From Rugalucina vietnamica (taxonomy: Eukaryota; Mollusca; Bivalvia; Lucinida; Lucinidae), in assembly GCA_964017185.1 (NCBI GenBank), contig OZ024869.1, positions 4,672,501-4,736,500 of the forward strand: DNA of 64,000 nt, given 5' to 3'. Below are positions 1 through 11,339 of this stretch, piece by piece. Position 1 is the first letter of the stretch; each line of letters opens with the position of its first letter. The notes below the pieces were generated by a model. That model searched no databases. It saw only the letters and a list, made by a program, of their open reading frames with translations, and was not told the DNA's origin. Both the position numbers and the translations under genes were made by a program.

Positions 1-140
1 ATATCATTCATTTTATATATCTGTATATTCATTCAGTTGTTATATTTGGGTTAACATTTTCCCAATTATTTATTTGATGGCAACCTTTTGGGAAATAGCT
101 GCACCGTCGATTTTGCACAACATTCTTTTATATACTATAT

Positions 141-1285
141 GACTTAAGTTTAGCAATTTTTTCATCCATCATTATTTTCAAAATCAAATGTTTGAAAACT
201 TTACATACGCTTTTAATATGTCAAGTGATGCTCAAATTCATGTTTCGAGACCAGTTTGTGTGCTTTTCTCACGCCCACGAGTTGCAACGTTACGTTTAAA
301 AAATCATGCAAATCACGTGCCCAGCATTCCACGTGCATCACATGTTATCAATTTTTGCCTTGTTTGATTGGTAAAAGTGTCATTACGAATAAACCGGAGT
401 GACATGTGAAAAATTCCGTGAGGGGACGCCGTCATGGCATGACGTTAAACCAGCGTAGCACGAAGATCAATATGCTCAGTGCAGACATGAAGAAAAAGGC
501 AGACATTTGCAATTTCTAAGCTTGCTAGAGTACGATACAGTCTCCTAGAACCATATTCTATCAGCTGATAACAATAAAAACTGGCATTATGACGCCAGAC
601 AACGTAAGGCTATTATGATATAGGGCAATGCCAATTTGACGTCATAGTGGCACAATCGATTTTTAGGCAACCTACGAATATCAGGTTTGATAATTTACGG
701 CATGGAAAGATGGATTTGTATCGGAAGAACTGACAGGAAACAGCCTGCGTGGTGCGAACACCGTGAATATCGCGTTACGTTTTTGGTCCTGTAAACGTTA
801 AACGTAAATGTGCAAGACTTTACAAAACCTGATAGGCATACTAAGCGAAGGTTTTCTCGTAAAAGTGAAATCGCACGTCATTTCATCAATTAAACACATA
901 TGGGTTCACCTCGGGAGAAAGATCAGGGAACAAAATGACGTCAGTTACGTCATACACCGGGAGCGCTGCCTGGTACCATAATGGAACCAAATCTCTACGA
1001 TCATGGTACTGTACTCTTTTTGAGCACAAGAAGATGTTAAATGACTGTTTTTGGAATAAAATATTAACTTTTCATATGCCGAGAAACAATGTGAATTTTG
1101 AGGGGACACCCTTGTAAACTTTGACGTAGCGTAATTGCGTCGAGAAAAGATGGCTTTCCGGCGAAAAATGGAAATTGTGGTTCCTTAAGGATTAAATATT
1201 GATAGGTTAAAGAGTTTAGTTCAGTTCATCTTTATATCAATTTGCAATTTCGAAATCAAATAGAAATTGCTAAACTTAAGTCTTA
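141..1285. mobile_element. Possible 1.1-kb element with 19-bp inverted ends
   Basis: GACTTAAGTTTAGCAATTT at 141 and AAATTGCTAAACTTAAGTC ending near 1282 are inverse copies. The interior is non-coding, with several cAMP-response-like TGACGTCA words. A direct repeat TATATATCTGTATATTCAT lies at 14 and about 1289. No clear target duplication; flank 1-140 shows nothing else. Confidence 0.4.
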
Positions 1286-1389
1286 TATTATATATCTGTA
1301 TATTCATATTTTATATCACGATCAAAGATATATTTATTCAAGTAATCATAATTGAGCAGCGCCTTTGTTTTCGCTACATAGACTAATCT

Positions 1390-2597
1390 TTAATTGAGCC
1401 GCCGCATGGGAAAACCACCAATCTGCATATGTGAAAACAAAGACGCAGATCAGCTTCGCAGTAACCGCGAAGCTGATCAGCGCCATTGTTTTCGCTACAC
1501 GGATAGTATACGAGGTCTGTCCCGGAAAATCATAAAGATGTCTGATATTTCGTGAACGGTTCGTTGAAAATTATAGATATGTTCATGCTTTTAAACTACA
1601 TTTGTACTGAGCAATCTGTGAAAATATTAGTTCAATCACTTACAAATTGCAAAAGTTATGGAGATTTATATGATGGTGTATCGGCGTTTACGGAGCATGT
1701 TGAAAATCATTTTGCTACATTTTTGTGGAGGGGTGGTTAAATGTTTTGTGTGCAGTCTCTTTATTAGAGCCGTAATGGTTGTCATCTAAGCATTGATTAA
1801 GTCTTCTTAGTTAAAATTATAGTCAATAATTTGAGTTATAAATGATAAGTAGAAAAATAGCATGATCAGTTTAATTTTATATGAGGGAACACTAATTTTA
1901 TTTTAGACTGAAATGAAACAAAAAGAACAAGAAACATGCAATTAGAATATTTAAAGAAAATATGTATACAGAATAGAAGGTTGATTTTATAAATAAATTT
2001 TGTTAAATATACTTAACTGGAAAGAAAAGCTTGGGGAAAGTCTAATTTTGCGCCGCCAAACTTACATTACGTCACTATTTTCCAATAAAATAATTGCAGT
2101 AGGTTTAAGAAAATTTCTATAAAATAAACACTGATGGTGGAAATTATTTCAAACTTTCAAAAACTTATCTTACATAATTATTCGTGCAACTGATATTTAG
2201 AATTGTGTAATATCACCTTAACTCGCAATTACAGGAACTGTTGAATTTGATCTTGATGAATTTCAAAACAGTGTTTTTGACGTGCGCCGTAGACACCTAC
2301 CCCTCTTGGAATAAATGCATATAAATCTGTTGTGTAAGGGGTGAATTCATCCATATTTGTACGAAATGTTTGTTAGATGTATGCAAACAGATCATATAAA
2401 TTTTCATGAAATTCTGCAGACACATTACTGTTTAATCACAAATGTCTACGTATTTCTGGGACAGACCCCGTACTTTCTCTTCTTTTTAAATCCAAAATTG
2501 CAAGCTTCCAGCCTGCTTCTGTGACTGTACAGCCTGATTTGTGTCGGACCTGTTCGGAAATCACATTGTTGGTTTTCCCACGAGGTGGTTCAAATGA
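1390..2597 (+). mobile_element. Hairpin MITE (family 1) interrupted by a mariner-like element
   Basis: Left part GCCGCATGGGAAAACCA with the inner palindrome CAGATCAGCTTCGCAGT, and right part GGTTTGTGT-like sequence ending GTTGGTTTTCCCACGAGG. The two halves are separated by the TA-flanked element at 1511-2470. Other copies: 2834, 4575, 13473, 17695, 27010, 28951, 34598. Confidence 0.65.
1511..2470. mobile_element. Non-autonomous mariner-like element (960 bp)
   Basis: Ends CGAGGTCTGTCCCGGAAA and TTTCTGGGACAGACCCCG are imperfect inverse copies, directly flanked by TA (1509-1510, 2471-2472), the Tc1/mariner target duplication. No transposase is visible; short frames inside are unconvincing. Confidence 0.75.
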
Positions 2598-2833
2598 CTA
2601 TAATTATCACCTCTGGTCGTTCCATTTTTTTTTTTTTTTAATTCAGTTCAGACAAGCACTGCCCTCCTATCAACTCTTGCTGGAAGATGTCACATGGAGT
2701 CGGGTTACATTGAGGTTAAAGGCCCCAGTAGCCAGACCAGGGCACCCAACTGTACTACAGCGTTTGTTGAAAGACAAGACCTATTCCTACCCACTCTAAG
2801 CGTGGGTGAAATTCTGCAGGTCAGTTAACTTAT

Positions 2834-3038
2834 ATGAACCGCATCATGGCATCATGAGAACAATGTGGTTTCTGAACAGATCCGACACAAACCAAGCTGT
2901 ACAAGCACAGGGGATGGCTAGAGTCTTGAATTTTAGATTTAGAAAGTAGAGGAATTGTACTATTCATCACTGCAAAGCTGATCTGCGCCTTGTTTTCGCA
3001 AATGCAAAATGTTGGTTTTCTCATGATGTAGCTCAATT
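2834..3038 (-). mobile_element. Hairpin MITE family 1, minus copy
   Basis: Reverse of the consensus, with TTTGTGTCGGA, TAGAGGAATTGTACTAT and GGTTTTCTCATGATG blocks. It lacks half of the inner palindrome. Confidence 0.6.
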
Positions 3039-3119
3039 ATTATATACTGAGCCCCGCCCATTGGGACCTAAAGAAATAAATGGGCTTCCTGTGCCTCCAG
3101 ACACAGCTTATACACTATT

Positions 3120-3345
3120 GACTGACCATCTGAGCATCTGAGCCTGCCCAGGAAAAGTGACCAGTTCAAGTCAACCCAGCCATAAATATGGGCCTTAATG
3201 GTTTACTTGGGTGGTTATATTTGAATCCTTTTTGGATGTCATAGCATCCTAATTTTGGGTAAATGTCATATTAAATGGAGGCAACGTTCCGACATGACCA
3301 TAGCTGTTGACTGGGACGCTAAGCATGCCCAAACATAAAGCCATG
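3120..3345. repeat. SINE-like repeat with CATGACCATAGCTGTTGACT core
   Basis: Contains GGTTATATTTGAATCC and CGACATGACCATAGCTG followed by GGGACGCTAAGC. The same core occurs at 10900-11065, 23705-23745 and 56310-56390. The core plus GGGACGTTAAAC recalls the conserved domain of mollusc SINEs; this identification is from memory. Confidence 0.45.
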
Positions 3346-4369
3346 TTGAGCCAAGGGAAATAAGTGCGAAATTTCCGTAAAATAAGCCGATTCATTGATG
3401 CAGTTATTTCCCTGTAGGCCACTGACAAAGTATCGATATAATTGTCTTTAGCAGACAGATTTACCTGTGCAGTTCATCGGACACCTGGCGCGAAGGAATC
3501 CGATTATACCTGTAGTGATAATACCTGTTGAAGTAGATCCCTATTTGCATTGCTCCTGACGCGTGTCTTATTCACAGTTTGTATAGGAAGGAGACAAAAA
3601 TTAATAGTTTGTAAATTTATTTTGTAAAGACTTTCATAACATATATAATATGTCCGCTTTATAGCGATTTACGAAAAGAATTAATACCTAAATATTATAC
3701 CCGATCACCTAGTATGTTTAAATTAATCCAACTCCTGAATTGTACTAGCATAGAAAAATTAAAAAAATTAGCAAATTTTATAACAAAAGCAACTGAAATG
3801 AGAAAATTAAATATTGTTGTAGAAGTTACCTAGATTTACCTGCATTATCACTAAACATTACATTTTTGATGTTTTAGTGATGTAATAAGAAAGATTTACT
3901 GTAGCTATAGCCGAAATTACATTTCACTCTCAATTCTAATTCAATTTATTCTATCTTTTGTACTTGTATATATGTTTGCCATATTTCATGTTTACCATTT
4001 ATTGTATTGATTGTATGACGATGTGCTGTATTATGCATAAGTCAATAAATATATGTATGTTAATGTTATAATATCACGTTGTACATTCCAACATCAAATG
4101 TATAATTCGAATTGTAGTTTGGTAAATGACTTCAACAAATTAAATTATTAAACGCTCACAGACAATAAAATACCAATAATAAACAGAAGAGTAAAATGAT
4201 GTAAAAACATATTAATATAAATTTGTTATATACAATAAGACTGAGAAAAAAAATTAAAAAGCTTGACTGAATTAATTTCTAGTTCATTATATTTTTTCAT
4301 TGGCGGGTTCTCATTCGAATTCGATTCGAGGCTTTTTGATTGCATTACGTCGAGAATACCTTGATTCTA
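3345..4369. other. AT-rich intronic or intergenic DNA, nothing recognised
   Basis: No conserved coding, tandem repeat or paired ends seen on either strand. A LINE-like tail word (AAGTCAATAAATATATG) occurs near 4040, without a body. Confidence 0.4.
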
Positions 4370-5295
4370 ATTTCCAGTAGTTTTCATTGTGGCTTCTTTT
4401 TTGGCTTCTGTCAGAACTTCCATTCGTTTACGCGTTTTAAGTTCATCAACCGTTTGGCCATGTTTATTGCTTTTGCGCTTTTGATTAACCATTTTGACAA
4501 CATTCATTTTTCTACGCCTTGACCACTGAAATTGAGCAGTCCCGTATCTATTTACAAAGCTGGGCACATGATATGAGCCAGTGCATGAGAAAAAACAATC
4601 TCCATATGCGAAAACAAAGGCGCAGATCAGTTTCGCAGTAACTGCTAAGCTAATCAGTGCCTTTGTATTCGCTACATGGATAGTAAAATTCCTCTACTTT
4701 CTAAATCCAAAAGTTCCATCCTCTAGCCATCTTCTGTGCATGTGCAGCCTGGTTTGTGTCAGACTTGGTCGGAACCCCAAATTGTTAGTTTTCTCACGCA
4801 CAGGCTCATATAGGAGACAATGCATGTACGGCGTTACGCGCGAGGATCCAAAGCGACCTTTCTTTTCTAAACCAAGGAATGTTTCTAACCATTTTCTAAT
4901 GCGCTCAAACAATGTTTCCATTTGGACTTGAATATTATTTTGCGTCAAGAAATTGTGTATGTCGGCTATTTCTCGCCACAAGAATACTTTCATCGTCATG
5001 AATGTCATTGTTAATAATGAAAAGTAATTTATCTGACAAGGACTTTGCTAACTTCATGTAGTCACAAACTGTTAAAGACGTCACTTGAGGATTACCGGAT
5101 TTGTGTGACTCTCCACACATTAAATTTCACACCTAAGTCATTTATTGCCTGCACTAATCTGTCTGCCTGATCAGATTTCTGACTTGACACTTCTGCCTTT
5201 TTGTCAAGTTGCCTGCAGTTATCAAGCGGGTTGGACATCAAAATGTCACAAATTCGCAAAAACAAATGCAGTTCATCTGGAACAACCTTAATGGC
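4370..5295 (-). pseudogene. Relic of an uncharacterised invertebrate protein family (VTPYMH / FSGQGxEK motifs)
   Basis: Minus-strand segments read VVPDELHLFLRICDILM, then CDYMKLAKSLSDKLLF, then IRKWLETFLGL and VTPYMHCL. After a MITE (4575-4811) come FSGQGVEK and VKMVNQKRKSNKHGQT with DELKTRKRMEVL. This order (DLHLFLR.., ..W...F......VTPYMH.., FSGQG.EK.ND) recurs in a large uncharacterised family in cnidarian and mollusc genomes that I recall but cannot name. Several frame changes show the copy is dead. It may derive from a DNA transposon; that is inference. Confidence 0.5.
4575..4811 (+). mobile_element. Hairpin MITE family 1, complete copy
   Basis: It runs from GAGCCAGTGCATGAGAAA to GTTTTCTCACGCACAGGCTC, imperfect inverted ends, with the GCAGATCAGTTTCGCAGT inner palindrome. 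ATAT flanks both ends. It splits the uncharacterised-family relic at 4370-5295. Confidence 0.75.
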
Positions 5296-5434
5296 AGTTT
5301 GTTTTTACACCCATATTGTTTTGCATTTCAAGTTTTCTGCTGTTCTGTTCATTGTGTCAGATTCATAATACTTCATGTCTTTTGAAAAATATATGTGTGA
5401 TTGTTTTTATCATCCACACACCAGGGGCAAGCAG

Positions 5435-5540
5435 GTTCAGGAAGTTGTCAGTGACAGCCGATGGAATAAGTGACGCTTGTTCCCAAGTCGACTGTTGGCG
5501 ATGGTAGCCTTGCCATTTGACAAGAAGATAAAAAACAACT
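5435..5540 (-). pseudogene. Chromodomain-like fragment
   Basis: The minus strand reads VFYLLVKWQGYHRQQSTW then EQASLIPSAVTDNFL, the YLVKW.GY.....TWE core of a chromodomain. Chromodomains occur in host chromatin proteins and at the end of integrases of some Ty3/Gypsy-like retroelements. Nothing else of either type is adjacent, so the parent is unknown and the piece is treated as a fossil. Confidence 0.4.
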
Positions 5541-6060
5541 ACATGTACATGAGCCATAGCACGACAAAAACAATTAAGATATAACATGTTTGTAAAGCGA
5601 AGACTAAGACCAACATGCATATCTATAGAGTGCAAGTTTGCAAGTTACTTTTATAAACTCGCATTTTTTATTCCCCGAATGAAGTGAGAATACGCGCCCA
5701 TGCTGCGCCAAATGAACCTATTGTGATGCGGTTTGACAACTAGCGGGTATCTTGTCAAAACAGTGTCCTGTGTGGAAGATTGTGCATCTATTCGCAGGTG
5801 TTAAAAGGTTGTTACCTGTAATAAAATTTTGATGGCTAGCGCGTGCCTTATAGCCCAAGGTAAACAACAACACGATCGTGTTTTCTTAGCAAACAATTAG
5901 TGCAATGGTGGAGTAAATGGTTTACGTTTCCTCTTCTAAATTGCAATTACAAGTACATTAGAGATTGAAGACAGACAACGATTCATTTTAACAATTGTCA
6001 GAAAGATAGCTTTATGTTCAAGCAAATGCCTAATGTCATTTGGTACCGGCTATCACTCAT

Positions 6061-6104
<44 letters not shown>

Positions 6105-6548
6105 AAAGAAAAAAAGAAAGAAAGAATAATGCGGTTTATATAGCGGCTCAAGTAAATTCTGCTCCTGTCAGATATGGGGTAATTTGGGTGAATATGGACC
6201 ACTTATATTTTATATTGTTATTGAAAAAAAGAAGATATTTTTGAATATTTTTGCTCAAAGCATTGTTTTCTTGAAAGAGAGAAAACATACTACGTTTTTG
6301 TTCCTGCTCTAGTTTAAACAATTTACACAATAAATAGCATCGCTCATTTATTTATTGTACATTTTGATAATTGTCAGAAAGATAGTTTTATGTCTAAGCA
6401 AATGCCTAATGTCATTTAGTACCGGCTACCACACATGAGAAAGAAAGACGGATCAATTTGGCATATAAAATTTATGTACTGAATTCCAGTAACATGATTA
6501 TTATTAAAATGAAAGTATAAGATAAAACAACTTACGCTATCTGACTGT
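5541..6548. repeat. AAAG microsatellite within a direct repeat pair
   Basis: AAAG repeats lie at 6059-6125. A 75-bp phrase (GTCAGAAAGATAG..TTATGT..AAGCAAATGCCTAATGTC) occurs at about 5996 and 6373 in direct orientation. Otherwise no gene is seen in this stretch. Confidence 0.6.
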
Positions 6549-6780
6549 TTCCGCCGAGGCGGTTCTAACGTGAATCTTGGATTAATATTTTTCGAATCCA
6601 CAATGTTTCAGCAAAAATATAAAAAATATGGATTTTTTCTGACAAATTTTCCATTATTTTTTTCAGCTTAAAAAATCTCTGTACATTGCATGGGCAAGTT
6701 TTCGTAATGTGATTGTAATTTATTTGCTGAAAGAAGCCATGGTTAGTTAGCACACAAACCTTGGCCATATATGTTTTGCA
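6548..6780. mobile_element. Hairpin MITE family 2, partial copy
   Basis: GCCGAGGCGGTTCTAACGTG followed by TTGCATGGGCAAGTTTTCG identifies one half of the family whose full copies are at 7797 and 21242. Confidence 0.5.
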
Positions 6781-7796
6781 AACATCTTAAGTAGAAAGTG
6801 TCACTGTGAAACTGTGAAGACGTTAATCAAAGAAACTGACCGAAAATTGTTTTTCGCAACAAATTTCACATCTGTCTTGGTTGAAGTAATTTTCAAATTA
6901 AATGGGTGGAAAATTAATTTTCAAAAGATGTTTGCACTTGCATTTACATACCGAACTATTTGATTTCAATGTGACCTTTAAATGATTGCACATGATCTTA
7001 AGCTCTTATAACTAAATAGCTTGCACGTGGAAACACACACAAAAAAAAATAAATAAACAAATAGATTAAACAAATAAAATAAATTGTGGAAATATAACAA
7101 AATAGTAATAATATCGCCCAAAATTTAAGATTATTGCTTTTTTGTTCATTCGTCCTAATTTCATTACTGTATCAAATAGCGCGTATATTGCCTGGAGCCA
7201 CTGTCACGATAGCTCAGTCAAGGAAACGGACTTAGAAAAATTTGAAATTTATTCAGGCTTCTGAATGCTCAAAACCGATTTTCGGGATTATCAGGAACTA
7301 AAACGGACAAAGATACTCTTACAAATTATATATCAGCTTAAAGTCTAGAAGACAAAGAATAAGATGATAACAGGAAAAATAATCGCATTTGAAAAGAAAA
7401 TAAAGTTTGACCCATGTAAAATGCGAACATTAGTATATTTGACACAGAACCAGTATCAAATAGATATGACGCACACCAGTCACATTTCTGAGCCCCAGTT
7501 ACCACGAAGATGACAAAATAATTTAATAAAATTGATATCATTTTGAAGGTAATAAAATTTTCTTTCAAACGGTAACAGGAAAAAATATGACATTTGCAAA
7601 GAAAAGGTATTTAATAGAGTTTTTGCTTAATGTCCCTATTGTTCCCATGTAAAAAATTGGACAGGTAAACTAGTTCACACCTTTTACGGAAACAGGTAAA
7701 TCTTCGGCAATTTCCGGCGCTATGATGTTTATGTTTGGGCATGGCATCAACAAGTTTTAGTGTGGATACGCGGCTGCTTGCCTCAGGGTACAAACT
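6781..7796. other. AT-rich stretch, nothing recognised
   Basis: No gene, paired ends or tandem repeat visible apart from A-rich microsatellite-like DNA at 7040-7080. Confidence 0.4.
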
Positions 7797-8294
7797 CATC
7801 AGGATAACATATGATAACTCCCCTCTAACACCACTTTACTATAGCAAAACTGGGGGTTACATGGGTATACATTTTTTCTTATTTTTGTTCCAAAACATAT
7901 ATTGTGGGTAGTTGTTAGAACCGCCTCGGCAAGGCGGCTCTAACGTGTACCCACGATCTATATGTTTTGAGCAAAAATAGAAAATTTTTTTTAACTATTT
8001 TCTTTTCTCAAGGTAGCATGTGCATGTCTTTACGAAAACTTGCCCATGCAATATACAGAGATTTCTAAAGTTGTCAAAAATGAAAAATTTCAGTAGAAAA
8101 ATTCTGATATTTTTCTTATTTATGTTCAGAACATAGATTGTGGGTACACGTTAGAACCGCCTCGGCGAGTACCCACAATCTATGTTTTAGAGCAAAAATA
8201 AGAAAAATAGGCCAACCCCTGCAAACCCCAGTTTTGCTATATAAAAGTGGGGTATGAGGGGGTATACATTATACGGACATGTTTTCCTGATGTT
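7797..8294. mobile_element. Hairpin MITE family 2 (about 500 bp)
   Basis: It starts CATCAGGATAACATATG and ends CATGTTTTCCTGATG. The inside carries AGCAAAACTGGGG, a GAACCGCCTCGGC hairpin and TGTACCCAC..TCTATG in both orientations. Copies also at 16745, 17342, 21242, 29300, 33480 and 34355. Confidence 0.65.
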
Positions 8295-8801
8295 TTCGTA
8301 GTTGTTTCTGGACTAAATTCTGAAATGAGTAGCAACCCGAAAGAATTATATTCAGACATTTTTAACAGATCTATGTCTTTTCGACAGACTAAAATTTGAA
8401 CTTCAACAAAGTTAACAATAATAAATCTGCCAAGTGAGGTGAAGAGACAATAAAACAATCATATTATTTAAATGGCCACTTTCACTTTCTGCTATACTCA
8501 TAAAACGATCCGAAGACGTCTGTAGCTTATTTAAGTTACAGCAAAGGGGCCTTAATCAAACTTTTATTCATGTCAATAAAAATAGACATAACATTTATAA
8601 AGCAATTGTATTGTGACGATTCTATATATTGAGAGTTCGAGGTGTATCATGCAAGTCTATTTACAAATTTCGCACATTTCGTTGATTGTCAAGACGCGCC
8701 TATCATGTGTGCATTTGGAGGCAAATTGAAAATGGGTAGGCCACAAGAATTAATAGCTACCAGATACTTAAAACTTTTTTGTACATTAACTTGTTTTACA
8801 G
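8295..8801. other. Intron DNA before ABCG exon A, nothing recognised
   Basis: No repeat ends or coding similarity seen. The last 20 bases form the acceptor of exon A. Confidence 0.4.
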
Positions 8802-8907
8802 TATGCAGCTGACTTACGACTTGGGCCTGGTGTATCCAAAAAGAAGAGGAGGTCAGTTGTGAAGGATGTTTTACACCTAGTTGGTCTGCATGATGTTCGG
8901 CACATAC
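8802..8907 (+). CDS. ABCG exon A: NBD segment before the signature motif
   Basis: The exon follows acceptor ttgttttacag and ends at donor gtaggt. It reads YAADLRLGPGVSKKKRR then VVKDVLHLVGLHDVRH, the classic ABCG block (FAA.LRLP....KE..V..VL..LGL..V..T). It starts in phase 0 and leaves one base. It is the most upstream exon I can find: nothing coding for Walker A is visible in 1-8801, so the upstream intron exceeds 8.8 kb. Confidence 0.85.
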
Positions 8908-11295
8908 GTAGGTAGCCCGGTTCTTACAACACTGTTAACCCCACAAGGGGTACTCCTATATTGGTGCAGTATAGGTACTTGCCGCGCTAAAGCCCTCCCC
9001 CTCCTCCCTTTTTCGTTCGTTCCAGACGACCAATCATTTTCGAAACAAAATGTTTTAGCTTAGAAGGCCCTTTTTATACAGAAAGTCGCTCATGTCCCTT
9101 CCCAACTTGAACACCAGAACGCTCCAAATTTTTCAGTTCTAAAAGCACCCCTTTTTCACTTCAGTCCGCGCTGAAAGCCCCCTTAGTTTTACACACACAC
9201 CGCGGCACATACATATCAGTTATATATGGGAGTAACCCATCACAGAGACTACTGCTGTTCCTTTGTTTATATGATATGTAATAAAATATAGAAACGCATT
9301 TATTTTATTTTATTTTATTTTTTAATTCAGTTTTACGTCCCTTTCAAGAGACGGGCCAATCAGTAGGTGGGGCGAAAACGGGAGAACCTCGAGAAAAACC
9401 ACCTGGCACACCCGCAAGCAGAACTTGGCTTGTCTCACATGTGGCCAGAGCGGGGCTCGAACCCACACCAGACACAGCGGTGAGATGATCGAGTGATTAA
9501 GAAACAGCGCTCTTAACCGCTCGGCCACGGGGGCCGCCGAAACGCATTTATAAATGAACTTTGGGGTACTGGGGTATTGGGCTACCGTGCTGTTCTCAAA
9601 GAACGACCTATATAATGTATATGTATATTAACATTAACGCTCTTGCATCTGGGACCATGGTAGGCTTTTAGTGTACATATATGTTTTACAGTTATCAGTT
9701 TTACGTATTTCAGAGGTCCTGGGCCCAGAATTACAATCATTCCTTAAGTTAAGGCCTCCTTAGCGGTTTAAGTTAAGTTTATACCTTAGCTAGGATTTTC
9801 CTTAAAGAGTGCATTTGTAATACACTTTTTGATCGTCCTTTAGTAAGGTGTAGTTTCCGTAAAAACTTACGGGACCGTTGCGGGAATAGTCGAAAACCTA
9901 ACCGGAGCAACCCGGAAATTTATAAATTTTATATCGCTTAATCGGCATGAGACACAATTACAATATTTTGATTATGAACATTGGTTTATTGTCCAACCCA
10001 CGTTAGACTCTGTGGTGCAGTGGTTAACACGCCCGCCTGCCAATTTCCACCCTGAAACTTGGGTTCGGAGTTCGATACCCACTGGTTTCATTTTTTTTCT
10101 TGTCATTTCTTTTTTTGTATTTTTGTTACTTTATTATCTTTTTACATTCTTTATCTTTTGTTTAACTTTTGTTTTCTTCTTTAAAATTTAGTAATAGTAA
10201 TTTTTCGAGCCGTACTTATGTCCTGCAGTGAAAATTCATCATTGCCACATGCATTCATATACACACATCCAAGAAGCTCATAGACTTATTTCGAAGACAG
10301 ACGCGGTGACGGGAATAATTCCAAAGAAACATGATTTTATCATAATAGTAGGGTCTACATAATGACGACTGCAAATACAATATTAAGGTTAGGTCCTTTG
10401 GGAAGCAGTGAAAACATTTGAACGGAGTAGTATGGTCTTTATTGTGCTATTTCGGATAATGAACCCTCGTCAGTGACGATTTATAAGCCAAAAACGAAAG
10501 CCAGACAAGGCTATAAAATTCGATATGTGCGATATTTTTTCTGTCTTTCTATTTTTCTTTCCTTCCTTTAAATATCTCCCAACCATCACTCACGTGTGAA
10601 TGCAGACAGGTTGGTGCAAAAAAGCTAGAAAATGTATTTTCTCAGATTTTTATTTTGCAACGGTGATTTTCAGAACGAACGCCCGGGGAGCGCGATTGCG
10701 TTGATTGCTGTACTTTGTGGCGAGAGGCTATATATTAAGAACCATTTCCCGCCATTTTGGTTTCTCAATCGGACATATTCATTACGGGACCCCGCCCATT
10801 TTGGCCGTGAGAAATAGATGAGCGGCTCGTACCTCCAGGTAAAGCTTATAGCTGACTAACTGACCTCCCGATGACTTGTTAATTGCTGAGTAGGTCTGTG
10901 CCTCTCCAGAAAACCATTCACACATGTAAAGCTTTAGTTGTTTGTTTGGGTGGTTTAATATAGTTTAAAGCACATCTCGCCTGACATGACATCCAAATGT
11001 CAGTGGGTAGAAATTCCATAAAACGGTAGCAACGTACCGACATTACCATATCCGTTGAGTGGGACGTAAAGTTATATATCAAATAATCAAACAAACGACA
11101 ATTACTCAACACATTACCGGTAAAGTTCCATGAAAGCATTGCTAATATCCCGACATGACTCAAAATTGTTGAATGAGTGGTCAAGTCGCATCGTACATGT
11201 ACCACAGGAGTCTTGATTCTTCGAGCTGTTTCGTTTAAAGATAAAGTGAAAAAGACTCTCACTCTTGTATGCGCAGACACAATCGTCTTCATTCA

Positions 11296-11339
<44 letters not shown>

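Noticed and set aside
2222-2310. GTVEFDLDEFQNSVFDVRRR after an acceptor-like site, vaguely like an upstream ABCG exon
   Set aside because: It lies within the TA-flanked mariner-like element and has no donor before its stop.
5996-6449. Direct repeats 370 bp apart as LTRs
   Set aside because: Only about 75 bp long, with no primer-binding site or coding between; treated as a local duplication.
10008-10100. Functional tRNA gene
   Set aside because: A and B boxes are present but no complete cloverleaf or terminator; better read as a SINE head.
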